A stretch of 64,000 bases of DNA from Micromonospora sp. ATCC 39149 (GCF_000158815.1 NZ_GG657738.1:3406972-3470971); one strand, 5' to 3'; shown: positions 16,635 to 25,654, counted from the first letter of the stretch. The notes: a model not told the origin generated them from the letters alone. Made by a program: numbers and translations.

Positions 16635-17426
16635 ATGGGTGATCCCCTGGTCTTCGCGCACCGCGGCTCCTCGGCCGACCTGCCGGAGCACACCCTCGCC
16701 GCGTACCTGCGGGCCCTCGACGAGGGTGCCGACGGGCTGGAGTGCGACGTCCGGCTGACCCGGGACGGGCACCTGGTCTGCGTCCACGACCGGCGGCTGG
16801 ACCGGACCAGCAACGGCACCGGCCTGGTCAGCGTCCGCACGCTTGCGGAGCTGGAGGCGCTGGACTTCGGTTCCTGGCACCCGGGCTGCGTGCCGCCCGG
16901 CGCCGACGAGCCGCCCGACGAGTCGCACACCCGGCTGCTCACCCTGGAGCGGCTACTCGACGCCGTACTGGCCGCCGGCCGCCCGGTGCGGCTGCTGATC
17001 GAGACGAAGCACCCCTCGCGGTACGGCGGGCACGTGGAGCGCCGCCTGGTGGCCCTGCTGCGCCGCTACGGCCTGGCCGAGCCGCGCGCGGACACCCCGG
17101 TCCGGGTCACCGTGATGTCCTTCTCGCCGCTGGCCGTGCGCCGCGTCCGCGACCTCGCCCCCGGCCTGCCCACGGTGCTCCTTCTGGAGGTGCTGCCGCG
17201 CTGGCTGCGGCTCGGCCGGCTACCGTTCGGCACCCGCATCGCCGGGCCGGGAGTCGAGCTGGTCCGGGCCCGCCCGCGCCTGGTGCCCGCGCTGCGGGCC
17301 GCCGGCCACCAGGTGTACGTCTGGACCGTCAACGAGCCCGCCGAGCTGGACCTGGTGCTCGACGCCGGGGTGGACGGAATCATCACCGACCGGCCGGCGC
17401 GCGCGCTGGCCCGGCTGGGCCGATGA
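16635..17426 (+). CDS. Glycerophosphodiester phosphodiesterase
   Basis: The 263-residue TIM-barrel enzyme has the diagnostic FAHRGSSADLPEHT (His, then Glu for the metal), ECDVRLTRDGHLVCVHD (metal Glu/Asp and second His) and LLIETKHPS. It hydrolyses glycerophosphodiesters from lipid turnover to glycerol-3-phosphate and an alcohol. No signal peptide is seen, so it is cytoplasmic. It starts 11 bases after the rhodanese stop with a weak GAGAG sequence in front. Confidence 0.92.
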   Translation: MGDPLVFAHRGSSADLPEHTLAAYLRALDEGADGLECDVRLTRDGHLVCVHDRRLDRTSNGTGLVSVRTLAELEALDFGSWHPGCVPPGADEPPDESHTRLLTLERLLDAVLAAGRPVRLLIETKHPSRYGGHVERRLVALLRRYGLAEPRADTPVRVTVMSFSPLAVRRVRDLAPGLPTVLLLEVLPRWLRLGRLPFGTRIAGPGVELVRARPRLVPALRAAGHQVYVWTVNEPAELDLVLDAGVDGIITDRPARALARLGR

Positions 17427-17682
17427 ACGCGCCGAGCGGAACTGTCCGTCGGCGCGGCGATGTGCTCCTGCTGTGGGGCCCGTGAGCCGGCGGGGCGGCG
17501 TCGTCCGCTGGCTGGTCCGGCCGGGGCGACTGTCGATCCGGCCGCCCGGCCGGGCGGGTTCACCGGGTGACGCGCCCGGCCCGGGCCGGGAGGCCGACCG
17601 TGCGGGGCCGCCGGGCGGCGTGGGTGCCGCGGCCGACCGCGCGGGGGTGTCGGGGAGCGGGTCGGCGCGGCAGACTCGGGGC

Positions 17683-19134
17683 ATGCCGGAGCGCACCGAC
17701 CTCGCCGCCCTGATAACCGGCCATGGCAGGGTTATCGAGATGATCAACTCTGGTGAAGCCGGTCTGCCCGTACTCGCCCGGCTGCTCCAGGTGGTCGAGT
17801 CCGCCATCGGGGCGACCAGCACCGCGTTCGTGGAGTTCGCGCCCACCGGCGGCCGGGTGATCGCCGCGACCGGGGACGCCGATTGGACCATCGGCCGGCC
17901 CGTGTCGCCCACCGACCCGGCCACCGTCTGCCTGCTCTCCGGCCCGAAGATCCGCGACATCCGGGTGGACCGCATCCCGGGCCCGATCGGCGCCGAGCTG
18001 GTCGACCGGGGGCTGGGCCGGATGGTGGCCGCCCGGGCCGAGATCGGCGGGCTGACCGTCGGCAGCCTGCACGCGTTCTACCCGGACGACGACTCGAGGG
18101 CCGGCGGGCAGCACGAGGTGGTGGCGTACATCGCCTCCTGCATCGCCCACATGTACAGCGACCAGCGCGGCCTGCCGGTGCACGGCGACGGCCCGGTGGT
18201 CGCGGCGCTGGCCGACGGGCTCGCCGTGGTCGACCGGGACGGGCACGTCCGGCTCTGGAACCCGGCCGCCGCCGAGGTGACCGGCCGGTCGGTCACGGAG
18301 GCGCTGAACCGTCCACTGCCGTTCCCGCTCCCCCCGTCCGGGCAGGTTCTCGACCACCGGCTGCCCGACGGCCGCTGGCTGAAGATCACCTCGGGGGAGC
18401 TGCCCGGCCCGGGGGCGCTGCGCGTCGTCACCTTCCGGGACATCACCGTGCATCAGCTGCGCGACCAGGACCGCGACCTCTTCGTCGCGGTGACCAGCCA
18501 CGAGCTGCGTACCCCGGTCACCGTCATCAAGGGGTACGTGGACACCCTCACCGAGCACTGGGACTCCCTGACCGACGCCGACCGGCGGCAGGCCGCCCGC
18601 GTCATCGGGCAGCGGGCCAACGAACTGGCCCGGCTGGTCGACCGGCTGCTCACCTCGGCCACCGAGGGCCGGCCCGGTGAGCCGCCCGTCCCGTTCGACC
18701 TCGGCGACGCACTCCGGTCGGCCGTCGCCGACCTGCCCACCGACCTGCGCCGCCGGGTCGTCCTCAACGTGCCAGCCGGCCTGCCCAGGGCGATCGGCAG
18801 CCGGCAGTCGCTGACGACGGTGCTCACCGAGCTGGGGACCAACGCCGACAAGTACTCCCCGCCCGACGCGCCGATCGAGATCACCGCCGACGGCGACAAG
18901 CGGACCGTGTCGTTCCGGGTCAGCGACCGGGGCATCGGCATCCGGCCGGAGCATGTCGAGCGGGCGTTCGACCGGTTCTGGCAGGGCGAGACCGGCGACC
19001 GACGGGGGTACCCGGGCGCGGGGCTCGGCCTCTATCTCGTCCGCCGGATCGTTGAACAGCAGAATGGATGGGTATCCCTCCGGCCGAGGGAAGGTGGCGG
19101 TACCGTCGCAGAGGTCCGGCTGCCACGCGGGTGA
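17683..19134 (+). CDS. Sensor histidine kinase with GAF and PAS domains
   Basis: The 483-residue soluble kinase has a GAF-like region (about 27-155), a PAS domain (about 170-255, starting VVAALADGLAVVDRDG), a HisKA domain with the phospho-acceptor in FVAVTSHELRTP (H273), and a HATPase_c domain with ELGTNADKYS (N box), DRGIGI (G1), FDRFW (F box) and GAGLGLYLV (G2). It has no membrane segment, so it senses a cytoplasmic signal. No response regulator is adjacent, so it is an orphan; the next gene is a damaged GHKL ATPase. ATG 17683 follows CAGACT by 6 nt; an upstream in-frame extension looks non-coding. Confidence 0.88.
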   Translation: MPERTDLAALITGHGRVIEMINSGEAGLPVLARLLQVVESAIGATSTAFVEFAPTGGRVIAATGDADWTIGRPVSPTDPATVCLLSGPKIRDIRVDRIPGPIGAELVDRGLGRMVAARAEIGGLTVGSLHAFYPDDDSRAGGQHEVVAYIASCIAHMYSDQRGLPVHGDGPVVAALADGLAVVDRDGHVRLWNPAAAEVTGRSVTEALNRPLPFPLPPSGQVLDHRLPDGRWLKITSGELPGPGALRVVTFRDITVHQLRDQDRDLFVAVTSHELRTPVTVIKGYVDTLTEHWDSLTDADRRQAARVIGQRANELARLVDRLLTSATEGRPGEPPVPFDLGDALRSAVADLPTDLRRRVVLNVPAGLPRAIGSRQSLTTVLTELGTNADKYSPPDAPIEITADGDKRTVSFRVSDRGIGIRPEHVERAFDRFWQGETGDRRGYPGAGLGLYLVRRIVEQQNGWVSLRPREGGGTVAEVRLPRG

Positions 19135-19198
19135 GCAGGGCCGCCGGGGCGGCGGGGGACCAGCAGGGCCGGGCGCAGCGAGGCGAGAGGGAGCGGCG

Positions 19199-19649
19199 GT
19201 GGCGAAAGGGCCGGTCGAGCGATCGTGGTGCGTGGTGGTGCCGCACGACCCCACCGGCGCGCGCCTGGCCCGGCATCGGCTGGCCGACGAGCTCGCCGGC
19301 GTCGTGCCGCCGACGTTCCTGACCGACCTGGTGGCCGTCCTGGCCGAGTTGGTCGGCAACGCCGTCCCGGCACGCCGACGCGCTCCCCGGCGGGGTCGTC
19401 CGGGTGGCCTGGCGGCTGCGCCAGACCCCCGACGGGCAGTTCGTCCGTCTCCGGGTCACCGACGGCGGGGCCGCCGTGGGGCCGATGGTCCGGGCCGCCA
19501 GCCCCGACGCGGTCGACGGCCGTGGCCTGCACATCGTCTCCGGCCTGGCCAGCCGATGGGGCGTCGACCGGGACGGCCTCGGGCAGAGCGTGTGGGCCGA
19601 GTTCGACCCCGCCGCCACGCCCCACACCGATTTCGTCGTCGCCGGCTGA
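19199..19649 (+). pseudogene. RsbW-like GHKL ATPase, broken by a one-base frameshift
   Basis: From GTG 19199 (GAGAGGGAG upstream) the frame encodes VPHDPTGARLARHRLADELAG and DLVAVLAELVGNAV, the first half of an anti-sigma/serine-kinase-type HATPase domain. At CCC 19366-19368 one extra C shifts the frame; removing it gives NAVRHADALPGG and joins the second half, which reads WRLRQTPDGQFVRLRVTDGG and DGRGLHIVSGLASRWGV, ending at the TGA at 19647-19649. The intact protein would be about 149 residues and would act as a regulator of sigma factors or anti-sigma antagonists. The break may be an assembly error. Confidence 0.75.
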
Positions 19650-19812
19650 ACCGCGCCGGGTTCCGAGGTCGCCCCCGTCGCGCTGGGCCGAGCCGGGTTC
19701 CGAGGCTGCCACCGTCGCCGGCTGGGCCGCGCCGGGCTCCGAGGCGGCCGTCGGGCCGGTCTGGGCCGTCCGTGCGGGGCGGGTCCTCCCCACCCGGTCC
19801 GGCTGCGGGCTC

Positions 19813-19818
19813 TAGGCT
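19813..19818 (+). promoter_or_regulatory. -10 box, leaderless DUF5926 gene
   Basis: TAGGCT, 8 nt, then GTG at 19827. Confidence 0.55.
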
Positions 19819-19826
19819 GTCTCGCC

Positions 19827-20717
19827 GTGAGCAAGCGTAGAAAGATCCAGCGGGCCGCCGACGTCACCCCCAAGCGGGAGAAGGTGCGGGACGTCTTCGT
19901 GCCCCGACCGTTCGAGGGGCTGACCGACGAGCCGGAATGGATCGCCCTGCGCGAGCTGGTCCCGGCCGCGTCCGCGCCGCTGCGGCTCGTCCCCGAACTC
20001 GTCGAGGAGCACGGCGACCGCCCGGTCACCCTGGCCACCGTGCTGCCGATGGCGGCCCCGGTGATGACCAAGGCGGACGGTCGGGTCCTCGTCGGGCTCC
20101 AGCGCCACCAGCAGTCCGGTGACGTCTCCCGGGACCTGGCCGAGGCGCTGCTGTGCGCGCTGCGTACCGAGCCGGGCAAGACGGTCACGGTGCCGCCGCT
20201 GCCCGGCCCCGGCCCCCGGCTCCAGGACATCCTGGTCGACGGGCCGCTGGAGATCAGCATGCACGAGGGCTTCGAGTTCTGGCTCGACCCGGGGGCGGCC
20301 GACGACCCGACCGTCCAGGCGTCGCTGGAGCGGGCCAACGCGGCGATCTACCCGACCGTGCGGCTGGCTGCGGCGCAGGCCGCGTACTGGTGCCAGGTGC
20401 CGGAGAAGGCACACGTCCGCTGGGTGCTCCCGGAGGACGAGGACGCCGCGCTGGACGCGCTGGCCCGGCTGAGCGCCGCCGGCACGCTGCCCCTCGATGG
20501 GAGCACGAAGTTCGCCGGCATGTTCCGCGCGCACGGCCGCCTCGTGCCGGTCTGGGACCTGCCCGAGGACGTCCCGGCGGCCGAGTGGGAGGAGCCGGTG
20601 CGGGAGTTCGCCGAGCGCTACGCCGAGGCCCTGGCCCTGGCGGAGAAGGAGCCGCTGGACGCGGCGGGCCGCCGCGCCCGGCACGGCCTGCTCGGCCGGC
20701 AGCTCACCCTGCGCTGA
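19827..20717 (+). CDS. DUF5926 family protein
   Basis: The 296-residue soluble protein begins with a basic tail SKRRKIQRAADVTPKREK and continues with RDVFVPRPFEGLTDEPEWIALRE-type conserved text typical of DUF5926, a family found across actinobacteria without a known activity. It is acidic toward the C-terminus and has no membrane segment. It is convergent with arginine deiminase, and a hairpin element of 54 bp fills the space between the two stop codons. Confidence 0.75.
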   Translation: MSKRRKIQRAADVTPKREKVRDVFVPRPFEGLTDEPEWIALRELVPAASAPLRLVPELVEEHGDRPVTLATVLPMAAPVMTKADGRVLVGLQRHQQSGDVSRDLAEALLCALRTEPGKTVTVPPLPGPGPRLQDILVDGPLEISMHEGFEFWLDPGAADDPTVQASLERANAAIYPTVRLAAAQAAYWCQVPEKAHVRWVLPEDEDAALDALARLSAAGTLPLDGSTKFAGMFRAHGRLVPVWDLPEDVPAAEWEEPVREFAERYAEALALAEKEPLDAAGRRARHGLLGRQLTLR

Positions 20718-20759
20718 GCCGCGCCGCTGCCGGCAGCTGTGCTGTCTCGGTAGCTGGCT

Positions 20760-20813
20760 GTTAGGAAGGGCCCCCTGTACAACGTCATGCGTTAACAAGG
20801 GGCCCTTCCTTAC
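20760..20813 (-). repeat. Dispersed hairpin element, copy 3 (type I), between convergent genes
   Basis: This 54-bp near-palindrome is almost identical to the copy at 11237 and has the same length. On the minus strand it starts GTAAGGAAGGGCCCC, and that TAA (20812-20810) is the stop codon of arcA. It lies between two converging genes, as expected for a bidirectional terminator. Confidence 0.85.
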
Positions 20814-22006
20814 CCCCGGACCAGGGGGCAGGACATGCACCTCGGGCCGCCCCGGCCGGAGCCCAGCTCGGACCCGGCGATCGGGATCACCTCGATGCCG
20901 GCCCGTTCGAGCTGGGCGTTGGTCCCGGTGTTGCGTTCGTAGCCGACGCAGAGCCGGGGGGCAATCGCGAGGGTGTTGTTGCCGTCGTCCCACTGCTCCC
21001 GCTCGGCGGTGACCGGGTCGAGGCCGGTGTCGATCACCCGGAGCTGGTCGATGTCCATCGCGTCGGCGGCGGCCCGCAGGAACGGCGCGGGGCCGTCCAC
21101 CTGCGGCTCGCCGTCCGGACCGGCGACCACGGTGTACGCGACGAGGGTGCTCGCCACGTTCGCGTACATCAGCACGGCGTCGACGTCGACCATCGTGCAG
21201 ATGGTGTCCAGGTGCATCGTGGCGCGTTCCTGGGCGATCGGGACCACCAGGATGGTGTGCGCCAGCCCGGCGGCGAAGACCTGCCGGGCAAGCCGTTCCG
21301 CGCCGGCCGGGGTGGTCCGCTCGCCCACCCCGACCGCGAGCACGCCCGGGGCCAGCAGCAACACGTCGCCGCCCTCCAGGTGCTCCAAGCCGGGGTGGTA
21401 GACGAACTCCGTGCCGACGAAGCGCGGGTGGTGCCGGTAGATCGCGTCGGTGATGCTCGTCTCTCTTCGGCGGGCGGGCATGGCCAGGCTGGTCACCCCG
21501 ACCCGGTCACGGACCCACAGTGACGAGTCGCGGGTGAACAGCAGGTTGGGCAGGGGATCGATGACGAAGTCGTGCCGGTCCATCAGGGCGTAGACGAGCC
21601 CGCCCGGCCGTTCCCTGCTGAGCCGCAGTTCCTCGTGGGCGAGCCCGGCGATGAGCACGTCGGCGAGGGCGGCGGGGTCGAGGTAGGCGAGGTGGTCAGC
21701 CACCCGGCGGCGCAGGGTGTCGCCGAGCCGGGGCGAGCCGAGCACCTGTTCGGTCATCTCGGTGCGTGCCTCGGCGACGGCGAGGGTCTCGGCGAGGAGG
21801 GTGGCGAGGTAGAGCACTTCCACCCCTCGGGCGCGCAGCTCGGCGGCGAACGCGTCGTGCTCCTCCTGTGCCCGTCCGACCCATGGGATAGCGTCGAACA
21901 GCAACGAGTCGTTGTTCCGGGGAGTCAGTCGGGCCAGTTCTGGGCCCGGCCGGTGCAGCAGCACGGTGCCGAGGCGGCCGACTTCACTGTCCACGTAGTG
22001 GGTCAC
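20810..22006 (-). CDS. arcA: Arginine deiminase
   Basis: The 398-residue enzyme hydrolyses arginine to citrulline and ammonia. Visible motifs include [35 protein letters not shown] (catalytic Glu), [13 protein letters not shown] (catalytic His and Asp), and CMSCPLVRG at the C-terminus with the nucleophilic cysteine. Length matches the family. An ATG further upstream (22069) would add 21 residues unlike the family; GTG 22006 lies 7 nt after TACCCT and is preferred. No arcB or arcC is adjacent. An inverted repeat resembling an ARG box lies 59 bp upstream of the start. The stop codon is part of the hairpin element. Confidence 0.93.
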   Translation of the reverse strand: MTHYVDSEVGRLGTVLLHRPGPELARLTPRNNDSLLFDAIPWVGRAQEEHDAFAAELRARGVEVLYLATLLAETLAVAEARTEMTEQVLGSPRLGDTLRRRVADHLAYLDPAALADVLIAGLAHEELRLSRERPGGLVYALMDRHDFVIDPLPNLLFTRDSSLWVRDRVGVTSLAMPARRRETSITDAIYRHHPRFVGTEFVYHPGLEHLEGGDVLLLAPGVLAVGVGERTTPAGAERLARQVFAAGLAHTILVVPIAQERATMHLDTICTMVDVDAVLMYANVASTLVAYTVVAGPDGEPQVDGPAPFLRAAADAMDIDQLRVIDTGLDPVTAEREQWDDGNNTLAIAPRLCVGYERNTGTNAQLERAGIEVIPIAGSELGSGRGGPRCMSCPLVRG

Positions 22007-22013
22007 TCGGCCA

Positions 22014-22019
22014 AGGGTA
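22014..22019 (-). promoter_or_regulatory. -10 box, leaderless arcA
   Basis: On the minus strand TACCCT, 7 nt, then GTG at 22006. Confidence 0.5.
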
Positions 22020-22051
22020 GGGCAGGGTTTGGCGGCATCCGGTAAAACGTC

Positions 22052-22078
22052 TGTGGATGAATATGGCATTCATCCACA
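22052..22078. promoter_or_regulatory. Inverted repeat between divergent arcA and NERD genes, ARG-box-like
   Basis: TGTGGATGAAT, five bases (ATGGC), then ATTCATCCACA form perfect 11-bp arms. The core TGAAT-N5-ATTCA is one base longer in the middle than the usual ArgR/AhrC box TGAAT-N4-ATTCA. It is centred about 59 bp upstream of the inferred arcA start and upstream of the TAGGGT (22123-22128) that may serve the divergent gene. Confidence 0.5.
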
Positions 22079-22170
22079 CTCACTCCGGCGCTCCGACTTG
22101 CCGGGTACCCGGTATGGCAACGTAGGGTAGTGAGGACATAACTTCGAGGGACCTTTTGCCGGAGGTCGCG

Positions 22171-22911
22171 ATGACTGTCTTTCCCGCACGTCGAGCCGCA
22201 CCCACCGCACGGGCACTGCCGCCCGTTGCGGTGCCACACCCCAGGGCGGAAGCCTCCGGGGTGCTCGACCCGGTCCGCCCGAGCCCCCTGGAGTGGGCTC
22301 GGCGCCGACGCGCCGAGCGGGGGGCCCGCCGGTTGGAGGCGGCCGGGGCTCGCGCCCTGGGCCGGCTCGACCATCTGGGGCCGGCGTGGCACGTCATCGA
22401 GTGGCCCCGCACGGACACCACGGACCTCCTGCTCGACCCGTCCCAGGACGACCGGGCCGGGTTCCTCGCGATCGGGCCGGGCGGCCTGTTCGCGGTGACC
22501 ATCGCCGACCACGGACGCGCCCGGGTGCTGGTGGCGGGGGACGTGGTGCAGATCAACGGCAAGCGGCCGCCGTACGTGGCCGAGGCACGCCGGGACGCCA
22601 AGCGGGCAAGCAAGGTGCTCTCCCAGGCGGTGGGGCTGCCCATCCCGGTAACGCCGGTGCTGACCTTCGTCGGGTCCGGCGTCATCAGCGTGTACGGCCT
22701 GCCGAAGGACTGCCTCATGGCCACCCACCGCGAGCTGGACCGCCTGCTCGTGGCCGGGGGCAACCGGATCACCCCGGCCACCGCCGAGAAGCTCGCCCGC
22801 GTGGCGCAGCACCCGGGGACCTGGATGAACGGCACGTACCGTCCAGCAGGCGACTACCGGTGGTACGACGACGGCCGAACGGCGGCTGACAAGCCGGCCA
22901 ACCGCCGGTAA
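22171..22911 (+). CDS. NERD-domain-like protein
   Basis: The 246-residue protein carries a nuclease-related (NERD) core: GARALGRLDHLGPAWHVIEW, DRAGFLAIGPGGLFAVTIADHG and GDVVQINGKRPPYVAEARRDAKRASK, where the strand-strand-QxxRD/K pattern is expected. NERD proteins are thought to act on DNA, but few have been tested. The C-terminal part after residue 180 is Arg/Thr-rich and ends in a tail with WYDDGR. GGAGG lies 6 nt before the ATG. A palindrome CCGGGTACCCGG at 22101-22112 lies in the promoter region. Confidence 0.7.
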   Translation: MTVFPARRAAPTARALPPVAVPHPRAEASGVLDPVRPSPLEWARRRRAERGARRLEAAGARALGRLDHLGPAWHVIEWPRTDTTDLLLDPSQDDRAGFLAIGPGGLFAVTIADHGRARVLVAGDVVQINGKRPPYVAEARRDAKRASKVLSQAVGLPIPVTPVLTFVGSGVISVYGLPKDCLMATHRELDRLLVAGGNRITPATAEKLARVAQHPGTWMNGTYRPAGDYRWYDDGRTAADKPANRR

Positions 22912-23078
22912 CGTCTCCGGCGACGCCACGCGGTCCGGTCCACACCCGGAGCAACCACCGGCTGGCCATCACCGGCCGCCCGGGTCAGGGCAACTGATCA
23001 CCGGCGGCCCGAGCGCGGTCGGCGGGACCACAACGACCGGTTAGCGTGGACAGACCGTCGATGTACATTGGAGGCGCG

Positions 23079-23534
23079 GTGGCCCACGTCGAACTCTCGC
23101 TCACAGAAGTGTTCGCGCCCACCGCCCGCACACGACCGGAGCAGGAGTCCGACAACTTCGGGCAGTGGTCCGCGACCGTGGCCCGGGCCGACGAGCCCTG
23201 CCTCCTGATCGACGTCGACACCCGGGTCGTCGCGGTGTCGGCGGCCGGCTGCGAGCTGCTCTGCCTGGGCTGCCCGGAGGACGTGATCGGCCTGCCGCTG
23301 CTGGACGGCTGCCTGCGGCTGCTCGACTTCACCGCGCACCGGGGCGAGCTGACCGAGCAGGAGACCGACAAGATTCCGCCGCTGCTCGCCCTGCACTCCG
23401 GGCGCCTCGCCCGGGGGCTGCTGCGGGTGCAGGCCGCAGCGGGCCGGACGGACCCGACCGTCGACGCCATCTCGACGCCGGTGCTGACCGACGGCGAAGT
23501 CGCCGGCTCCCTCACCTTCTTCTCCGAGGTCTGA
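23079..23534 (+). CDS. PAS-domain protein
   Basis: This 151-residue protein consists of one PAS-like domain: PCLLIDVDTRVVAVSAAGCELLC, then GLPLLDGCLRLLDF and a closing strand GEVAGSLTFFSEV. No output domain is attached, so it probably binds a ligand or another protein as a stand-alone sensor. GTG 23079 is preferred because GGAGG lies 4 nt upstream; in-frame starts at 23046 (GTG) and 23061 (ATG) are possible. Three cysteines near the centre could be redox active, which is speculation. Confidence 0.65.
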   Translation: MAHVELSLTEVFAPTARTRPEQESDNFGQWSATVARADEPCLLIDVDTRVVAVSAAGCELLCLGCPEDVIGLPLLDGCLRLLDFTAHRGELTEQETDKIPPLLALHSGRLARGLLRVQAAAGRTDPTVDAISTPVLTDGEVAGSLTFFSEV

Positions 23535-23637
23535 ATCCCGGCTTCCCCGAGGTCTGCGTCCGGCACTCCGCGCCTACCTGGGCGGATGGGCTGCCCGCCG
23601 CACCACCGGAGAGCTGTGACAGGCACCCGCCAGGGCT

Positions 23638-23643
23638 TAGGGT
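23638..23643 (+). promoter_or_regulatory. -10 box, leaderless ACT-domain gene
   Basis: TAGGGT, 6 nt, then ATG at 23650. Confidence 0.5.
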
Positions 23644-23649
23644 GCCCTC

Positions 23650-24033
23650 ATGGTCGATGTCGCTCTGTTGCCGGGGGAGTACGCGGTGTGCCGGCTGGCC
23701 GCCGGCTCCTCCCTCGGGCCCGCTTTGTGGGGCGAACTGGGCGACGCCGAGGTCGTCAGCGTGAGCTGGGCCGCCGACGGGGTCTCCGTGATCTGCCCGG
23801 CCCCCCGCGCCCCCGCCGAGGTGGAGACCGACTGGCGGTGCCTGCGGATCGTCGGCCCGCTCGGCCAAGCGGTGACCGGCACCCTCGCCGCGCTGGTCGG
23901 CCCGTTGACCGAGGCGCGGGTCGACCCGGTCGCGTTCTCCACGTACGACGCCGACCACGTGCTGGTGCCAACGGTGCGGCTGTGCGAGGCGACCGCCGCG
24001 CTGCGCCGGGCGGGTCACCGCATACTCGACTGA
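23650..24033 (+). CDS. ACT-domain protein (ACT_7-like)
   Basis: The 127-residue protein has EYAVCRLAAGSSL, VSVSWAADGVSVICP, WRCLRIVGPLGQAVTG and VAFSTYDADHVLVP, the signature segments of small two-ACT regulatory proteins (relatives of aspartate-kinase ACT domains and of CASTOR). These bind amino acids. The gene stands just upstream of a lipoprotein and of prephenate dehydratase, but no functional link is shown. Confidence 0.75.
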   Translation: MVDVALLPGEYAVCRLAAGSSLGPALWGELGDAEVVSVSWAADGVSVICPAPRAPAEVETDWRCLRIVGPLGQAVTGTLAALVGPLTEARVDPVAFSTYDADHVLVPTVRLCEATAALRRAGHRILD

Positions 24034-24131
24034 CGGCCCGCCCGGTCGGCCTTCACGCTCGCGCCGCCGGCTCCTACGATGGGCTCAGCCATCCCGGCCG
24101 CAACGACGTTCTCCGATGCAAGGATCGGTTC

Positions 24132-24680
24132 GTGCCGCCATCCGCACCGCACCGACCGGTGTCCCGCGCGACCGCGCGGCTCGCCGTGGCATGCCTCGCC
24201 GTCACGCTCGCCGGCTGCGGCGCGCCGCCGGAGCTCCGTCGGCCCGCCTCCCCGCCGAGCGCCACCGCGGGCGGCACCCCCGGCCCGACCCCGCCCGCGT
24301 CCGCCCCGCCGGCCCCGACCACCCCGCCGGTGGTCACCCCGCCGACCACCTCGGGCTCCGACCTGGTCGCCACCCCCTGCCGCAATGGTCCCTCCGCAAA
24401 CCGGGTCGTCGCGCTGCTGCGCGGCCCGTCCGGGGTGCTGTCCCGCTCGGTCGCGGTACGGGTGGGCGACGGCCCGCTCTGCGCCGGGGGCTGGCAGTAC
24501 ACGGTGCTGCGGGTGACCGGGCACGAGGAGTTGCAGGTGGTCACCCGGGGCCGGCCGAACGACCTGGAGCTGGTCACCGCCGGCACCGACGTCTGCACCA
24601 TCGAGGTACGGGTGGCCGGGCCGCCCGGCATCCGGGCCCTCGCCTGCGACGCCGTCCAGGGTGGCGTACCGATTGCGTAG
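24132..24680 (+). CDS. Secreted lipoprotein of unknown function
   Basis: The 182-residue product has an N-terminal signal with the lipobox LAGC (cysteine near residue 29), a Pro/Thr-rich linker, and a C-terminal domain of about 110 residues with two cysteine pairs (CRN, LCAGG, DVCT, ACDA). It should be anchored to the outer face of the membrane. No family is recognised. GTG 24132 is the likely start; TACGAT at 24074 could be its -10 box. It ends 10 bases before the prephenate dehydratase gene. Confidence 0.65.
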   Translation: MPPSAPHRPVSRATARLAVACLAVTLAGCGAPPELRRPASPPSATAGGTPGPTPPASAPPAPTTPPVVTPPTTSGSDLVATPCRNGPSANRVVALLRGPSGVLSRSVAVRVGDGPLCAGGWQYTVLRVTGHEELQVVTRGRPNDLELVTAGTDVCTIEVRVAGPPGIRALACDAVQGGVPIA

Positions 24681-24683
24681 GCT
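24678..24683 (+). promoter_or_regulatory. -10 box, leaderless pheA
   Basis: TAGGCT, 7 nt, then ATG at 24691. It overlaps the lipoprotein stop codon. Confidence 0.5.
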
Positions 24684-24690
24684 GGGCGGC

Positions 24691-25640
24691 ATGCCGGGAA
24701 CACCGCCGACCCGTTTCGTCTACCTCGGCCCCGAGGGCACCTTCGCCGAGCAGGCGCTGCGCACCGTGCCGGCCGCCGAGCGCGGCACCCGCACGCCCGC
24801 CCGCAGCGTCGGCGAGGCGCTGGAGAGCGTCCGCGCCGGGGAGGCCGACGCGGCCCTGGTGCCGCTGGAGAACTCGATCGGCGGCGCGGTTGGCGTGACC
24901 CTGGACGAGCTGGCCGAGGGCGAGCCCCTGGTGATCACCCGGGAGGTGATCCTGCCGGTGGAGTTCGTGCTCGGCGCCCGCCCGGGAACGTCGCCGGAGG
25001 CGATCCGCTCGGTGGCCGCGCACCCCCAGGCGTCCACCCAGTGCCGGGGCTGGCTGCGCGCGCACCTGCCGGACGCGGTCGTGGTCGACGTGCTGTCCAA
25101 CGGGGCCGCCGCGGCGGGCGCGGCCACGGGCGAGTACGACGCGGCGATCTGCGCCCCGATCGGGGCCGCCCGGCACCGGCTGGCGGTGCTCGCCGACAAG
25201 ATCGCCGACCATCCCGACGCGGTGACCCGGTTCGTGATGCTTTCCCGCCCGGGCCCGCCCTCGCCCCCTACCGGGGACGACGTGACGTCGCTGGCCGTGT
25301 ACATCGCCCACGACCGGGTGGGCGCACTGCTGTCGGTGCTGATGGAGCTTGGCCGTACGCGGGTGAACCTTGACCTCGGGATTCGAGTCCCGCTCGTACG
25401 GCGAAGGCGCTGGGCCCGGTACGTTCTTCTTTCCTCGACTGCCACGGACAACGATGGTCAGAATCAGCGCTCGGGAGGCGTTTGCAGGGCTGCTCGAGTT
25501 CTGCGCGGAAGTTCCCTTCCTCGGCTCGTACCCCCGGCAAAAAAGGGCGCAGCCGGCAGGCGACCGACCGGTGCCCGCGCCGGCCGGCCTGTCGGACGCC
25601 GACTACGCCGACGCGGCGGCCTGGCTAAAACAGAAAAGCG
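24691..25640 (+). pseudogene. pheA: Prephenate dehydratase with multiple small indels in the ACT domain
   Basis: The catalytic part is intact: FVYLGPEGTFAEQAL, VPLENSIGGAVGVT and the AAHPQASTQCRGWL segment, ending in VTRFVMLSRPGP. This enzyme makes phenylpyruvate from prephenate in phenylalanine synthesis. The C-terminal ACT domain begins normally (TSLAVYIAHDRVGALLSVLMEL), but from about 25348 to 25480 the frame breaks repeatedly. Conserved pieces ESRSYGE, FFFPRLP and AFAGLLEFCAEVPFLGSYPR lie in another frame. At least six small indels, mostly insertions, are needed to restore it. Sequence error is likely; a true mutant would have lost phenylalanine feedback control. The end coordinate is approximate. 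Confidence 0.8.
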
Positions 25641-25654
25641 CTCCGGCGAGCTGC

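Noticed and set aside
25379..25395. CGGGATTCGAGTCCCG looks like a tRNA T-arm
   Set aside because: The loop has six bases instead of seven, no acceptor, D or anticodon arms surround it, and it lies in the ACT-domain coding region of pheA.
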